DNA from: a bacterium
Lineage (GTDB): Bacteria; Bacteroidota; Bacteroidia; Cytophagales; Cyclobacteriaceae
Direction of reading: 5' to 3'
Assembly (NCBI GenBank): GCA_024743255.1
Contig: JANSWY010000031.1
Coordinates: forward strand, 1 to 49,922
DNA: 49,922 nt
Every line of letters starts with the position of its first letter. The stretch's first letter is position 1. A program made the translations under genes and the position numbers. The notes beneath the pieces are model-generated. The model was not told where the DNA came from. It did not search any database and saw only the letters and a list, made by a program, of their open reading frames with translations. This document shows positions 34,322 to 43,506 of this stretch, in pieces.

Positions 34322-36286
34322 ATGAATATATTATCCATTTTAAAAAATAAAGCATTACTAATCCTTTTTCTTTTAGCCAGTAGCATAGTCTATTCGGCAG
34401 ATTTGCCATTTGGAAAAGGACTCACACCAGCGGAAGAACTAGCAAAATACAAAGAGTTATACCCTGAAGAAGTGGCGATCTATCTTAATAAATCGGAAAA
34501 GGTAGAGATTAAAATAGTAGGTGATTCGCTGGCCATTTCTGTTTACCACACTGAAGAAATACTCCATCTTAAAGAGAGCTCAAACTATCTATCTAAAGAT
34601 AAAATCTATAGTTCACACTTCAGTAAGGTAAGTGACATCTCCGCTAAAACATTAATCCCCGGGAAAAAGAAATATCAGGAAGTTGAAGTTACAGAATTCA
34701 AGGAAACGAATAGTACAGAATCCTTTGTCTTTTATGATGATTCAAAATTTATAGAATTTGTTTTCCCTTCCGTTCAAGTAGGGGCAAAAACGATTCTTAC
34801 ATACAAAGAAACGCTTACAGACCCACATTTTTTAGGTAGCCATTTTTTTCAATCATTTATTCCAATAGAAAACACCAGTTTCACAGTGCTTGCTGATAAG
34901 ACTGTGAAAATGAATTTTAAGCAGTTTAATACGGAAGGTTATGACTTGAAGTATGGTCTTACAGAAGAGGATATGGGAATTACTAAACATGAGTTCCAAT
35001 TGCAAAAAGTTGAAAAACTGGAATACGAGTCTGATGCTCCAAAAATCAATTATTTCGCACCTCACCTCAATTCCATGATTGCAAGTTATGAGAAAAGTGA
35101 TGGAACTGTAGTCAGCATTCTATCTGGGCCAGATGATCTTGTAAAATGGTACAAAACATTCATTGATGGGAAAAATGACACTTCAAGTCCGGAATTGAAG
35201 GCCATTGTTGAGGAAATTACTAATGACTCAATGACCGAACTAGAAAAAGTAAAAGCAATCTATTACTGGGTTCAAAACAACATAAAATACATCGCCTTTG
35301 AAGACGGCATGAGGGGTTTCATCCCACATGGAGGCGGATATGTTTGTGAGAAGCGATATGGAGACTGCAAAGACATGAGCAGCATTATTGTAAACATGCT
35401 TGGAGTAGCAGGTATCGAAGCTAACTTCACATGGATTGGTTCAAGGGATTTACCCTACAGATATGAAGAACTCCCATCTCCTTCTTCAGACAACCACATG
35501 ATCGCGACCTATATATCTGGTGATGATTATTACTTCTTAGATGCAACATCCAGCTATACTCCATTTGGTCTTCCAACCAGTATGATTCAGGGTAAGGATG
35601 CTCTTATCTCCACCAAAGACGGATATGAAATAGTACCAGCACCAATTATTAACAAAGAAGACAACCTAATGAAGGATGTGTATTCGTATGAATTAACTGA
35701 AAAAGGTATTAAAGGAACAGGAAAGGTCACATTGTCTGGGTATCCCAAAGTATTCAATACTCATAGAATGGTCAAAGCGGACCAAAAAAGAACAGACAAC
35801 TACATCAATCGATTACTGAGCAGAGGAAGTAACAAATTCTTTGTTGACGAATACAATATTGCAAATCTTGAGGACTTTGACCAACCCATCACAGTGGACT
35901 ATCAATTCAGAGTTGAAGACTGCTACAACAAGGTTGGAGATGATATTTATATTAACATTAATCTCGACAAGGCTTATAGCGGTGCTTATATTGAAGACCG
36001 TGAATTGCCAAAGGAAAATGATTATAAATATGTAAATGAAAGCCTGTCCTCATTTCAAATCCCTGAGGGGTATAAGGTCAAGTTTTTGCCAGACAATTCC
36101 AATTTTGCAAATGAGCTATTTGGCTATAACATTGAGTATTCAATTGAAGGAGATCAAATTAATTTAAACCGATCTTTTTATCTTGATTACTTAATCATGA
36201 ACCCTGAAGATTTTCCGAAATGGAATGAGGCCATTAAGAAATTTACAGAGGCTAATCGTCAGGTTGTAATTCTAACAAAATCATAA
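34322..36286 (+). CDS. DUF3857 / transglutaminase-like exported protein, catalytic triad present
   Basis: 654 aa. A signal peptide (LLILFLLASSIVYSA-DL) precedes a DUF3857 beta domain (about 50-230), a transglutaminase-like cysteine-peptidase fold and a C-terminal DUF2569/3858-like beta domain. The triad is visible: Cys349 in RYGDCKDMS, His392 in SDNHMIAT and Asp407 in YFLDATSS. It is probably a periplasmic or surface peptidase or cross-linker. The stop overlaps the ATG of the next gene (TAATG), which encodes a related protein without the triad. Confidence 0.88.
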   Translation: MNILSILKNKALLILFLLASSIVYSADLPFGKGLTPAEELAKYKELYPEEVAIYLNKSEKVEIKIVGDSLAISVYHTEEILHLKESSNYLSKDKIYSSHFSKVSDISAKTLIPGKKKYQEVEVTEFKETNSTESFVFYDDSKFIEFVFPSVQVGAKTILTYKETLTDPHFLGSHFFQSFIPIENTSFTVLADKTVKMNFKQFNTEGYDLKYGLTEEDMGITKHEFQLQKVEKLEYESDAPKINYFAPHLNSMIASYEKSDGTVVSILSGPDDLVKWYKTFIDGKNDTSSPELKAIVEEITNDSMTELEKVKAIYYWVQNNIKYIAFEDGMRGFIPHGGGYVCEKRYGDCKDMSSIIVNMLGVAGIEANFTWIGSRDLPYRYEELPSPSSDNHMIATYISGDDYYFLDATSSYTPFGLPTSMIQGKDALISTKDGYEIVPAPIINKEDNLMKDVYSYELTEKGIKGTGKVTLSGYPKVFNTHRMVKADQKRTDNYINRLLSRGSNKFFVDEYNIANLEDFDQPITVDYQFRVEDCYNKVGDDIYININLDKAYSGAYIEDRELPKENDYKYVNESLSSFQIPEGYKVKFLPDNSNFANELFGYNIEYSIEGDQINLNRSFYLDYLIMNPEDFPKWNEAIKKFTEANRQVVILTKS

Positions 36287-38253
36287 TGAAGAACATATTA
36301 TTGATACTTGCAGGAATCATTTTAGCAGTTGAAGTTCCTGCACAATTTCACACAGATTATTCCTGGGAAGAATCAGGTACTTTACTTGATGTGCCTGAGA
36401 ACTACAAAGATGTTTCTCTGATCACATTGAAAAGAAAATCTGTTTATGAGTATGATTATGTTGGAGAAGCAAGAGACTTCACTCTGTTTTTCACTTATCA
36501 CGAGATCAAAAAAGTGAATAATGATGAAGCTGTAGAATTGTCTAACAGAATATATATTCCACTTGCTGGTGCAATTGAGATAATCGATATCAAGGCAAGA
36601 ACGATTTTGGAGAATGGTGAAGTAATCATTCTCGATGAAAACAATATCAAAGAAATAGAAGACGAAGATGGTGGTGAAGGCTTTAAGATTTTTGCTCTTG
36701 AAGGTGTGGAAGTTGGAAGCCAGGTAGAATATATCTATACCAAAAAAATGCAGCCACAGTATTTCGGGAGAGAGTATCTACAGTTTAAATACCCCGTTGC
36801 TGAGGGGGAGTTCACTCTTATCTCACCGTGGAATTTAGAATTTGATTTTAGAGCGTACAACACGGACTTTAAAGTTGAGGAACTGGAAGGAGATGACAAA
36901 GAGAAGAACATCTACCAAATGAAATATTCTGAAGTTCCAACTTTAAGGCAAGAATCCTTTTCTTTTTACAACAGCTTCAGAGGCAGAATCGACTATAAAT
37001 TGGCCAAGAACGCAGCAAGTGGCAATGGTAGATTATTTACCTGGTCCAACGCTGCTGATCGTATCTATTATATCCTAAGTGAATTAGATAAGCAAGAAGA
37101 AAAGGATATTCTAAAGCTGGGTAAAGAAATTGGCATTAAAGGAAGTTGGTCATTGGAGCAGAAAATAAGATATCTGGAAGATCACATCAAGTCAAATTAT
37201 TACTATGATGAATATCAAAATGCAGAAAACCTTTCTTTCATTAAAACCAACAAAATCATTAATGACAGAGGTGCAGTCAAACTTTACATACATCTTTTGG
37301 ATCAGCTAGAGATAGAATACAAAATTGTGCTCACGACAGATAGAACTAAAATTAAGTTCGATCCTGAATTTGACAACTGGAATTTTCTTGAGTCATATTT
37401 GATTTATTTCCCTGAATTAGACAAGTATTTGTCCCCAAGTAATTACGGAATGAGGCTGGGAATTATTCCTCCTGTTCACAATGATAATTATGGATTATTT
37501 ATTTGGGGAGAAGTAATTAATGATGTTAAAGTTGGGTTTGGTAAGATAGGTAAGATTGAAGCCAGAGACTACACCAACAACTTTGATAATCTGGATGTAG
37601 AGGTATCATTTAGTGAAGACTTTTCAACAACAAATATCAAGGCTGTAAGAAATTTCAAAGGCCTCACAGCAACATTCTATAAAGCAGCATATCCGCAAAT
37701 TGATAGTGAGAAACAAAAGGAACTTTTGAAAGAACTTATTAAGTTTTTGGCTATTGATGCAGACATTGAAGATGTGAAGCTACGCAATACGTCATTTGAA
37801 TACATGGATTGGGATGAACCATTCGAGGTAGAGGCGAATTTCAGTACCACCTCCTACACTGATCTGGCTGGTCCTATTATTTTATTCAAAGCGGGACAAT
37901 TGATTGGTCCACAATCTGAACTGTATCAAGATGACGAAAGACTAACAGGTGTTGAGAATGACTTCAACAGAGGTTACCTAAGAAAGCTTAATGTTACTAT
38001 TCCCGAAGGTTATTTCATTGAAAACCTAGATGATATTAACATGGACTTTGAAGTGAAAGATGATGAGAACGAGACCCTCTTTTTATTCAAATCATATTAT
38101 ACTCTGAAAGGAGGCTCACTGGAAATTATAATTGACGAATATTACGATCAAATTTCCTATCCAAAGGAAGCATTTGAAGATTTTAGAAAGGTCATTAACG
38201 CAGCAGCCGACTGGAATAAAGTAGTTTTAGTAATGAAAAAATCAAATCAGTAA
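36286..38253 (+). CDS. DUF3857-family exported protein, transglutaminase core without catalytic residues
   Basis: 655 aa, same length and layout as its upstream neighbour: signal peptide (NILLILAGIILAVEVPA-QF), DUF3857 domain, degenerate transglutaminase core and C-terminal beta domain. Where the neighbour has RYGDCKDMS..DNHM..LDAT, this one has INDRGAVKLY..DNWN..LSPS, so Cys, His and Asp are all replaced. It looks like a paralog that lost catalysis and became a partner or binding protein. Coupled by a 1-nt overlap to the upstream gene. Confidence 0.85.
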   Translation: MKNILLILAGIILAVEVPAQFHTDYSWEESGTLLDVPENYKDVSLITLKRKSVYEYDYVGEARDFTLFFTYHEIKKVNNDEAVELSNRIYIPLAGAIEIIDIKARTILENGEVIILDENNIKEIEDEDGGEGFKIFALEGVEVGSQVEYIYTKKMQPQYFGREYLQFKYPVAEGEFTLISPWNLEFDFRAYNTDFKVEELEGDDKEKNIYQMKYSEVPTLRQESFSFYNSFRGRIDYKLAKNAASGNGRLFTWSNAADRIYYILSELDKQEEKDILKLGKEIGIKGSWSLEQKIRYLEDHIKSNYYYDEYQNAENLSFIKTNKIINDRGAVKLYIHLLDQLEIEYKIVLTTDRTKIKFDPEFDNWNFLESYLIYFPELDKYLSPSNYGMRLGIIPPVHNDNYGLFIWGEVINDVKVGFGKIGKIEARDYTNNFDNLDVEVSFSEDFSTTNIKAVRNFKGLTATFYKAAYPQIDSEKQKELLKELIKFLAIDADIEDVKLRNTSFEYMDWDEPFEVEANFSTTSYTDLAGPIILFKAGQLIGPQSELYQDDERLTGVENDFNRGYLRKLNVTIPEGYFIENLDDINMDFEVKDDENETLFLFKSYYTLKGGSLEIIIDEYYDQISYPKEAFEDFRKVINAAADWNKVVLVMKKSNQ

Positions 38254-38254
38254 T

Positions 38255-38557
38255 ATGGGTTTCTTAAGCAGTTTATTTGGTAAGAAAGTTGATTATGCTC
38301 AACTACTGAAAGATGGGGCAATAGTAGTAGATGTGAGATCAAAGGGAGAATTTCAATCTGGCCATGTAAAAGGATCAATGAATATTCCTCTGGATCAAAT
38401 TAAAAGTAATGCCCAGAATCTGAAAAAGAAGAATAAAGTCCTCATTTTGTGTTGTGCCTCAGGAATGAGATCCGGATCAGCCACATCAATCCTAAAGAAG
38501 GAAGGAATCGAATGCTATAACGGCGGTGGCTGGAAGAAGGTCAATCAATACATTTAA
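38255..38557 (+). CDS. Rhodanese-like domain protein
   Basis: 100 aa, a single rhodanese domain. AIVVDVRSKGEFQSGHVKGSMNIPLDQI is the typical front part, and the active-site loop is CCASGMRSG with the catalytic cysteine at its start. Such proteins carry sulfur as persulfide, in the cytosol here as there is no signal peptide. It starts 1 nt after the preceding stop and its own stop overlaps the next ATG (TAATG). Confidence 0.93.
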   Translation: MGFLSSLFGKKVDYAQLLKDGAIVVDVRSKGEFQSGHVKGSMNIPLDQIKSNAQNLKKKNKVLILCCASGMRSGSATSILKKEGIECYNGGGWKKVNQYI

Positions 38558-38910
38558 TGGAAATTGAGGATATTCAGTCAATCTGTAAAGACTTTCCAGG
38601 GTTAAAGGAAGACATTAAATGGGGGCATGATTTATGTCTTTGTGTAGGAGAGAAGATGTTTCTCTCAATAGGTTTGGATCAAAATCCTATTCCGGCTTCT
38701 TTCAAGGTAAGTGATGAAGAATACAACAAATTAATTGAAGAAAATCGTTTCAAACCTGCTCCATACTTAGCTAGATATAAATGGGTATACACTGAAGACA
38801 TTAATCTTATAAGTCGGCAAGAATGGAATACTTACGCTAGACAATCCTATGAACTTGTTGTACAAAAGCTTCCAAAGAAATTAAAAAAGGAGTTGGGAAT
38901 TACTGATTGA
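38557..38910 (+). CDS. MmcQ/YjbR-family protein
   Basis: 117 aa. DIQSICKDFPGLKEDIKWGHDLCLCVGEKMFLSIGL and the C-terminal YELVVQKLPKKLKKELG match the YjbR/CyaY-like fold, a small basic domain proposed to bind DNA. Last gene of the DUF3857 operon. Its final 11 nt overlap the 3' end of uvrA on the opposite strand. Confidence 0.88.
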   Translation: MEIEDIQSICKDFPGLKEDIKWGHDLCLCVGEKMFLSIGLDQNPIPASFKVSDEEYNKLIEENRFKPAPYLARYKWVYTEDINLISRQEWNTYARQSYELVVQKLPKKLKKELGITD

Positions 38911-41743
38911 GTTCTTCCTTAAGGAAACCAGCTGTATGACCAACTTTTTTCTTGGCAACTTGCTCTGGAGTTCCCTGAGCAATTATTTGCCCGCCTTTCT
39001 CTCCCCCTTCCGGTCCAATATCTACAATGTGATCAGCCACCTTTATAACATCGAGATTGTGTTCGATAATAAGGACTGTGTTGCCTTTATCAACTAGCTT
39101 GTTTAGCACTACAAGCAAATGCTCAATGTCCTGAAAGTGAAGACCTGTAGTAGGTTCATCAAGAATATAGAAAGTCTTACCAGTATCCTTTTTGGAGAGT
39201 TCAGTTGCTAGTTTTACACGTTGTGCCTCACCACCAGAAAGAGTTGTTGCATGCTGCCCAAGTGAAATATACCCTAACCCAACCTGATTTAAAGTCTCGA
39301 TTTTCCTTAATATTTTCGGCTGATGTTCGAAGAATTCAACTGCCTGTTCAACAGTCATATCCAAAACATCTGAAATCGACTTCCCTTTGAATCTTACTTC
39401 CAGGGTTTCTCTATTATATCTTTTTCCTTTACACGTTTCACAAGGCACCAATACATCAGGAAGGAAATCCATTTCGATCAATCTCATTCCGCCTCCTTCG
39501 CAGGTTTCACATCTTCCTCCTTTTACGTTGAAAGAGAATCTACCCGGCTTGTAACCACGTATTTTAGATTCCTGAAGTTCCGCGAACAGTGTTCTAATAT
39601 CACTAAAAACACCAGTATAAGTTGCTGGATTTGAACGTGGCGTTCGTCCAATAGGAGATTGATCTACTTCAATTACCTTATCAATATGGTCTAAACCATC
39701 AATGCTTTTATAAGGCAATGGTTCCTGTCTTGATTTGTAGAAGTGTTTCCTGAGCACTGGATATAAAGTCTCATGAATCAACGAGGATTTTCCACTTCCA
39801 GAAACTCCCGTGATGCAGATCATTTTACCAAGTGACAACTCGAGTTTGACGTCCTTTAAGTTATGACCTGTTGCTCCTTTGAGAACCAGTTTTTCTCCGT
39901 TACCTTTTCTTCTTTCCTTTGGTACTTCAATCTGCAGTTTATTTTGAAGGTAATCAGAGGTAAGACTATTTAATTTAAGAAAGCTATCAGGATGGCCTTC
40001 TCCAACAATTTGACCACCATGTCTTCCGGCACCTGGCCCAATGTCTATGATGTAGTCAGCATTGAGCATCATGTCTTTATCATGCTCAACTACAATGATT
40101 GAATTACCTAAATCCCTAAGATCTTTAAGTGCCTGAATTAGTTTGACATTATCTCTTTGATGTAACCCAATACTTGGCTCATCCATGATATAAAGTACAT
40201 TAACAAGCTGAGTTCCAATTTGAGTAGCAAGCCTAATTCTTTGAGCCTCTCCACCAGATAGAGTTCTAAGTGGTCTGTTCAGACTCATGTAATCAAGCCC
40301 CACATCCATCATAAAACCAATTCGCTTCCTGATTTCCTTCAGAATTTCAGTTGCAATTACGTTTTGTTTCTCATCCAGTCTCGACTCAATGTCAACAAAC
40401 CATTCAGACAGAGTATTGATATTCCACTCCGCAAGGGTTCCAATGTGTTCTCCTGCTATCTTGAAGTGAAGGGATTCTTTCTTTAATCTAAAGCCATCAC
40501 ACTCAGGGCACTTTTTAGAAGATGTAAAGTCCTGAATCCATTGTCTGATTTTCTCAGAACCAGTATCTTTTTGTTTTTCAAGGAACTTAATAATTCCCTC
40601 AAACTTAGTATTCCAATCTGTTCCAGGGTATTTGGTGGAGGCTACAGCTACAGGAACTTCATCCCCATATAATAAGATACTAAGCACATCTTCAGGAATC
40701 TTCTCAATTGGTGTGGTAAGATTCAGTTTTTTCTTTTTTAGAAGTGCTTCAATTTTCTTAAAAATCCAAATATCACGGTATTCACCAAGTGGTGCAATCC
40801 CTCCTCTACTAATACTTAATGATCTATCGGGAATTACGGAATCTATTGAAATCTCTTCAATGTGACCCAAACCTTTACAAGAAGGGCACATTCCATAAGG
40901 TGAGTTGAAAGAGAAATTATTAGGGGCTGGCTCATCATAAGCTATCCCTGTCTCGGGATCCATTAAATGCTTGGAGTAATAATGCACTTCTCCATCCTCA
41001 TCTAGCGAAAGCATCACACCATTTCCCTGATCCAGGCAACTTCTAATGGATTGCCCGATTCTCACCCGATCTTTCTCTCTTACAATTATTCGATCTACAA
41101 CAATCTCAATATCGTGAGTCTTGTAACGATCGACTTGCATCTTCGGAGCAATATCAAGCACTTCTCCATCCACTCTCACTTTAGTGTAGCCAGATTTCCT
41201 TATTTGTTGAAAAAGTTCTCTGTAATGACCTTTTCTTCCTTTGACTACAGGAGCAAGTAAGACTAACTTTTTCTCATTAAAACCTGAGAGAATAATATCA
41301 GTGATTTGCTCCTCCGTTTGCTTGATCATTTTCTTACCAGTGGCATATGAATATGCCTCACCGGCTCGAGCATAAAGCAATCTTAGAAAATCATAGATCT
41401 CGGTAAGAGTCCCCACGGTTGATCTAGGATTTCTGGAAGTGGTTTTTTGTTCTATTGATATAACAGGAGAGAGACCATTGATTTTATCTACATCCGGTCG
41501 CTCCATGTTTCCTATGAATGAGCGGGCATAGGCAGAGAAACTTTCCATGTATCTTCTCTGACCTTCTGCATAAATGGTATCAAAAGCAAGCGAAGATTTT
41601 CCACTACCACTGATACCTGTAATTACTACTAATTTGTTTCTAGGAAATGTGAGGTCAATATTTTTGAGGTTGTGCTCTCTCGCCCCAATAACTTCAATGA
41701 CTTCCTCCTCAGGCACTTCCATCAATGTCTGTAATTCGCTCAT
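38900..41743 (-). CDS. uvrA: Excinuclease ABC subunit A
   Basis: 947 aa, full length. Two ABC ATPase modules: Walker A GISGSGKSSLAFDT near residue 45 and GVSGSGKSSLIHET, signature LSGGEAQRIRLATQ and LSGGEAQRVKLATEL, Walker B YIMDEPSIGLHQRD and YILDEPTTGLHFQD. Zinc-finger cysteine pairs are visible in CPECDG and in CETCEGGG..CETCKGKR. UvrA finds DNA damage and loads UvrB. It follows the LOG-family gene by 24 nt and converges on the mmcQ-like gene with an 11-nt overlap and no terminator in between. Confidence 0.98.
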   Translation of the reverse strand: MSELQTLMEVPEEEVIEVIGAREHNLKNIDLTFPRNKLVVITGISGSGKSSLAFDTIYAEGQRRYMESFSAYARSFIGNMERPDVDKINGLSPVISIEQKTTSRNPRSTVGTLTEIYDFLRLLYARAGEAYSYATGKKMIKQTEEQITDIILSGFNEKKLVLLAPVVKGRKGHYRELFQQIRKSGYTKVRVDGEVLDIAPKMQVDRYKTHDIEIVVDRIIVREKDRVRIGQSIRSCLDQGNGVMLSLDEDGEVHYYSKHLMDPETGIAYDEPAPNNFSFNSPYGMCPSCKGLGHIEEISIDSVIPDRSLSISRGGIAPLGEYRDIWIFKKIEALLKKKKLNLTTPIEKIPEDVLSILLYGDEVPVAVASTKYPGTDWNTKFEGIIKFLEKQKDTGSEKIRQWIQDFTSSKKCPECDGFRLKKESLHFKIAGEHIGTLAEWNINTLSEWFVDIESRLDEKQNVIATEILKEIRKRIGFMMDVGLDYMSLNRPLRTLSGGEAQRIRLATQIGTQLVNVLYIMDEPSIGLHQRDNVKLIQALKDLRDLGNSIIVVEHDKDMMLNADYIIDIGPGAGRHGGQIVGEGHPDSFLKLNSLTSDYLQNKLQIEVPKERRKGNGEKLVLKGATGHNLKDVKLELSLGKMICITGVSGSGKSSLIHETLYPVLRKHFYKSRQEPLPYKSIDGLDHIDKVIEVDQSPIGRTPRSNPATYTGVFSDIRTLFAELQESKIRGYKPGRFSFNVKGGRCETCEGGGMRLIEMDFLPDVLVPCETCKGKRYNRETLEVRFKGKSISDVLDMTVEQAVEFFEHQPKILRKIETLNQVGLGYISLGQHATTLSGGEAQRVKLATELSKKDTGKTFYILDEPTTGLHFQDIEHLLVVLNKLVDKGNTVLIIEHNLDVIKVADHIVDIGPEGGEKGGQIIAQGTPEQVAKKKVGHTAGFLKEELNQ

Positions 41744-41767
41744 TCGGATCGGCTCCAGTAAATGTGT

Positions 41768-42493
41768 TTAGAAGTTAGGTGATAGTAAATATTTGTTGTA
41801 GAAATCATCAATGACCTGAACTGCATCAGATGCATTGTCAACTACATGGAATAAGTCCAAATCAGTTTCACTAATATTAGATTCCTTCTCCAGCATTGTC
41901 TGCTTAATCCAGTCAACTAGCCCAGACCAGTATTCTTTACCCACCATGATAATTGGGAATGCTCCTATCTTTTTAGTTTGAATCAGTGTCAATGCCTCAA
42001 ATAATTCATCCAATGTTCCGAATCCACCAGGCATTACTACAAATCCTTGTGAATATCTTACGAACATTACTTTTCTTACAAAGAAGTAATCAAAGTTGAG
42101 AACCTTATCACTATCAATGTATTTATTATGAAATTGTTCGAATGGAAGATCAATATTAAGTCCTACTGATTTTCCTCCTTGTTTGTGGGCTCCTTTGTTA
42201 CCAGCTTCCATTATACCTGGACCACCACCAGTAATCACACCATATCCATGTCTTACAAGTTTAGCAGCAATTTCTTCTGCCATCTTGTAGTAAGGATGAT
42301 CTTCTTTAGTTCTGGCTGAACCGAAAATTGTTACACATGGACCAATTTTAGCGAGCTTTTCGAATCCCTCAACAAACTCTGATATAACCTTAAAGATTGC
42401 CCAGGAATCTTCGCTTTTAATTTCATTCCAATCCTTATCGGCGAATGCTTTTAATATTTTTTCTTCTTCTTTTTTTGCTTCTTCTTCTCCCAT
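41768..42493 (-). CDS. LOG-family protein (TIGR00730)
   Basis: About 241 aa from the ATG at 42493 (MGEEEAKKEEEKIL). The frame is open for 47 more codons, but those overlap the upstream epimerase gene in another frame and read as non-protein-like. The Rossmann core shows CVTIFGSARTKEDHPYY, YGVITGGGPGIMEAGNKGA and the PGGxGTxxE motif in VMPGGFGTLDELFEALTL. Related enzymes split cytokinin or purine nucleoside monophosphates to free base. The gene lies in an epimerase-LOG-uvrA run. Confidence 0.92.
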   Translation of the reverse strand: MGEEEAKKEEEKILKAFADKDWNEIKSEDSWAIFKVISEFVEGFEKLAKIGPCVTIFGSARTKEDHPYYKMAEEIAAKLVRHGYGVITGGGPGIMEAGNKGAHKQGGKSVGLNIDLPFEQFHNKYIDSDKVLNFDYFFVRKVMFVRYSQGFVVMPGGFGTLDELFEALTLIQTKKIGAFPIIMVGKEYWSGLVDWIKQTMLEKESNISETDLDLFHVVDNASDAVQVIDDFYNKYLLSPNF

Positions 42494-42530
42494 ACTTAAA
42501 AAAATTGCATTGCAAATTAATGATAAATTA

Positions 42531-43442
42531 CTAATTATCAGACAGTAAATCTGAGATGGCTGATTGTGCTTCTGTAAATTCAGGGTTAAATCCTGCAGCC
42601 TCAATCTTTGATGATGACACAACAGAGCCTCCAAGTACTATTGAGGCCATTTCTCCAAACATCATTTTTAGCACAAAGGATGGAACGTTTGGAAGCCACA
42701 AAGGTTTTTTTAATGTCTTCGCGATAATTTTTGTCATCTCCTGATTGGTAACCGGATTTGGGTTGACTGCATTGTAAGGACCTTGCATTTCTTTATTTTC
42801 TATGGCAAAAGCAATCATTCTACAAAGGTCCCCAATGTGAACCCAACTCATATATTGGTTTCCGGGTCCCAATGGTGCTCCTGCAAAAAGCTTAATTGGT
42901 TGAGCTATCTTTTTTAATGCACCACCTGTTTCGCTTAGTACCACTCCAATTCTGAACTTAACAGTCCTGATTCCCTCTTTTTTAAAATTTTCAGCAGCAT
43001 TCTCCCAGTCCACAGTCAATTTCGCGAGATAGTCAGATCCAAATGAAGATTCTTCGGTTTTCACTTCACTACCTTCATAGTTGCCATATATTCCGACTGC
43101 AGATGCACAAAGGAAAGCCTCCAACTTCACGTCCAAATCCTTTACCTTTTTTAATAGAAGATTCGTGGCATCTACTCTGCTGGAGAAAAACTCTTTCTTT
43201 CTATCATCCGTCCAACGACCTTCAGCAACTCCCGCTCCAGCTAAATGAATGATATATGAAATGTCCTCAAAAGCTGCATCATCAATATAATTCTCACTTA
43301 CATTCCACTGAAATCTCGGAACAGCTCCTGACTTTTTGGTTCTACTTAAAAGTCTAACTTCAAATCCTTGTTCCTGCAGTAATGGAACCAACTTAGAACC
43401 TACTAATCCTGTTCCTCCGGTAATCAATATCTTTTGTGCCAT
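42531..43442 (-). CDS. TIGR01777-family NAD(P)-dependent epimerase/oxidoreductase
   Basis: 303 aa, an extended SDR: nucleotide-binding ILITGGTGLVGSKLV at the N-terminus, SYIIHLAGAGVAEGRW, the SAVGIYG and YLAKLTVDWE segments, and the family's C-terminal DUF1731-like end (KPLWLPNVPSFVLKMMFGEMASIVLGGSVVSSSKIEAAGF). The family (E. coli YfcH and relatives) has no firm substrate. It is divergent from the gene at 43507 and leads the run to uvrA. Confidence 0.93.
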   Translation of the reverse strand: MAQKILITGGTGLVGSKLVPLLQEQGFEVRLLSRTKKSGAVPRFQWNVSENYIDDAAFEDISYIIHLAGAGVAEGRWTDDRKKEFFSSRVDATNLLLKKVKDLDVKLEAFLCASAVGIYGNYEGSEVKTEESSFGSDYLAKLTVDWENAAENFKKEGIRTVKFRIGVVLSETGGALKKIAQPIKLFAGAPLGPGNQYMSWVHIGDLCRMIAFAIENKEMQGPYNAVNPNPVTNQEMTKIIAKTLKKPLWLPNVPSFVLKMMFGEMASIVLGGSVVSSSKIEAAGFNPEFTEAQSAISDLLSDN

Positions 43443-43467
43443 ATCAAAAATTAAGGTAGCAACGTTT

Positions 43468-43475
43468 TATCTTTG
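43468..43475 (+). promoter_or_regulatory. -7 promoter element for the gene at 43507
   Basis: TATCTTTG, an exact TAnnTTTG, 31 nt before the ATG, giving a leader of about 25 nt. No TTG is found at the -33 distance. Confidence 0.4.
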
Positions 43476-43506
43476 GACGTGTCAATAATTTAAGTAACCT
43501 ACTTAT

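Noticed and set aside
42494-42634. 47-codon N-terminal extension of the LOG-family protein
   Set aside because: It overlaps the 3' end of the epimerase gene in another frame and its His/Gln/Leu-rich sequence does not look like part of the family; the ATG at 42493 is better.
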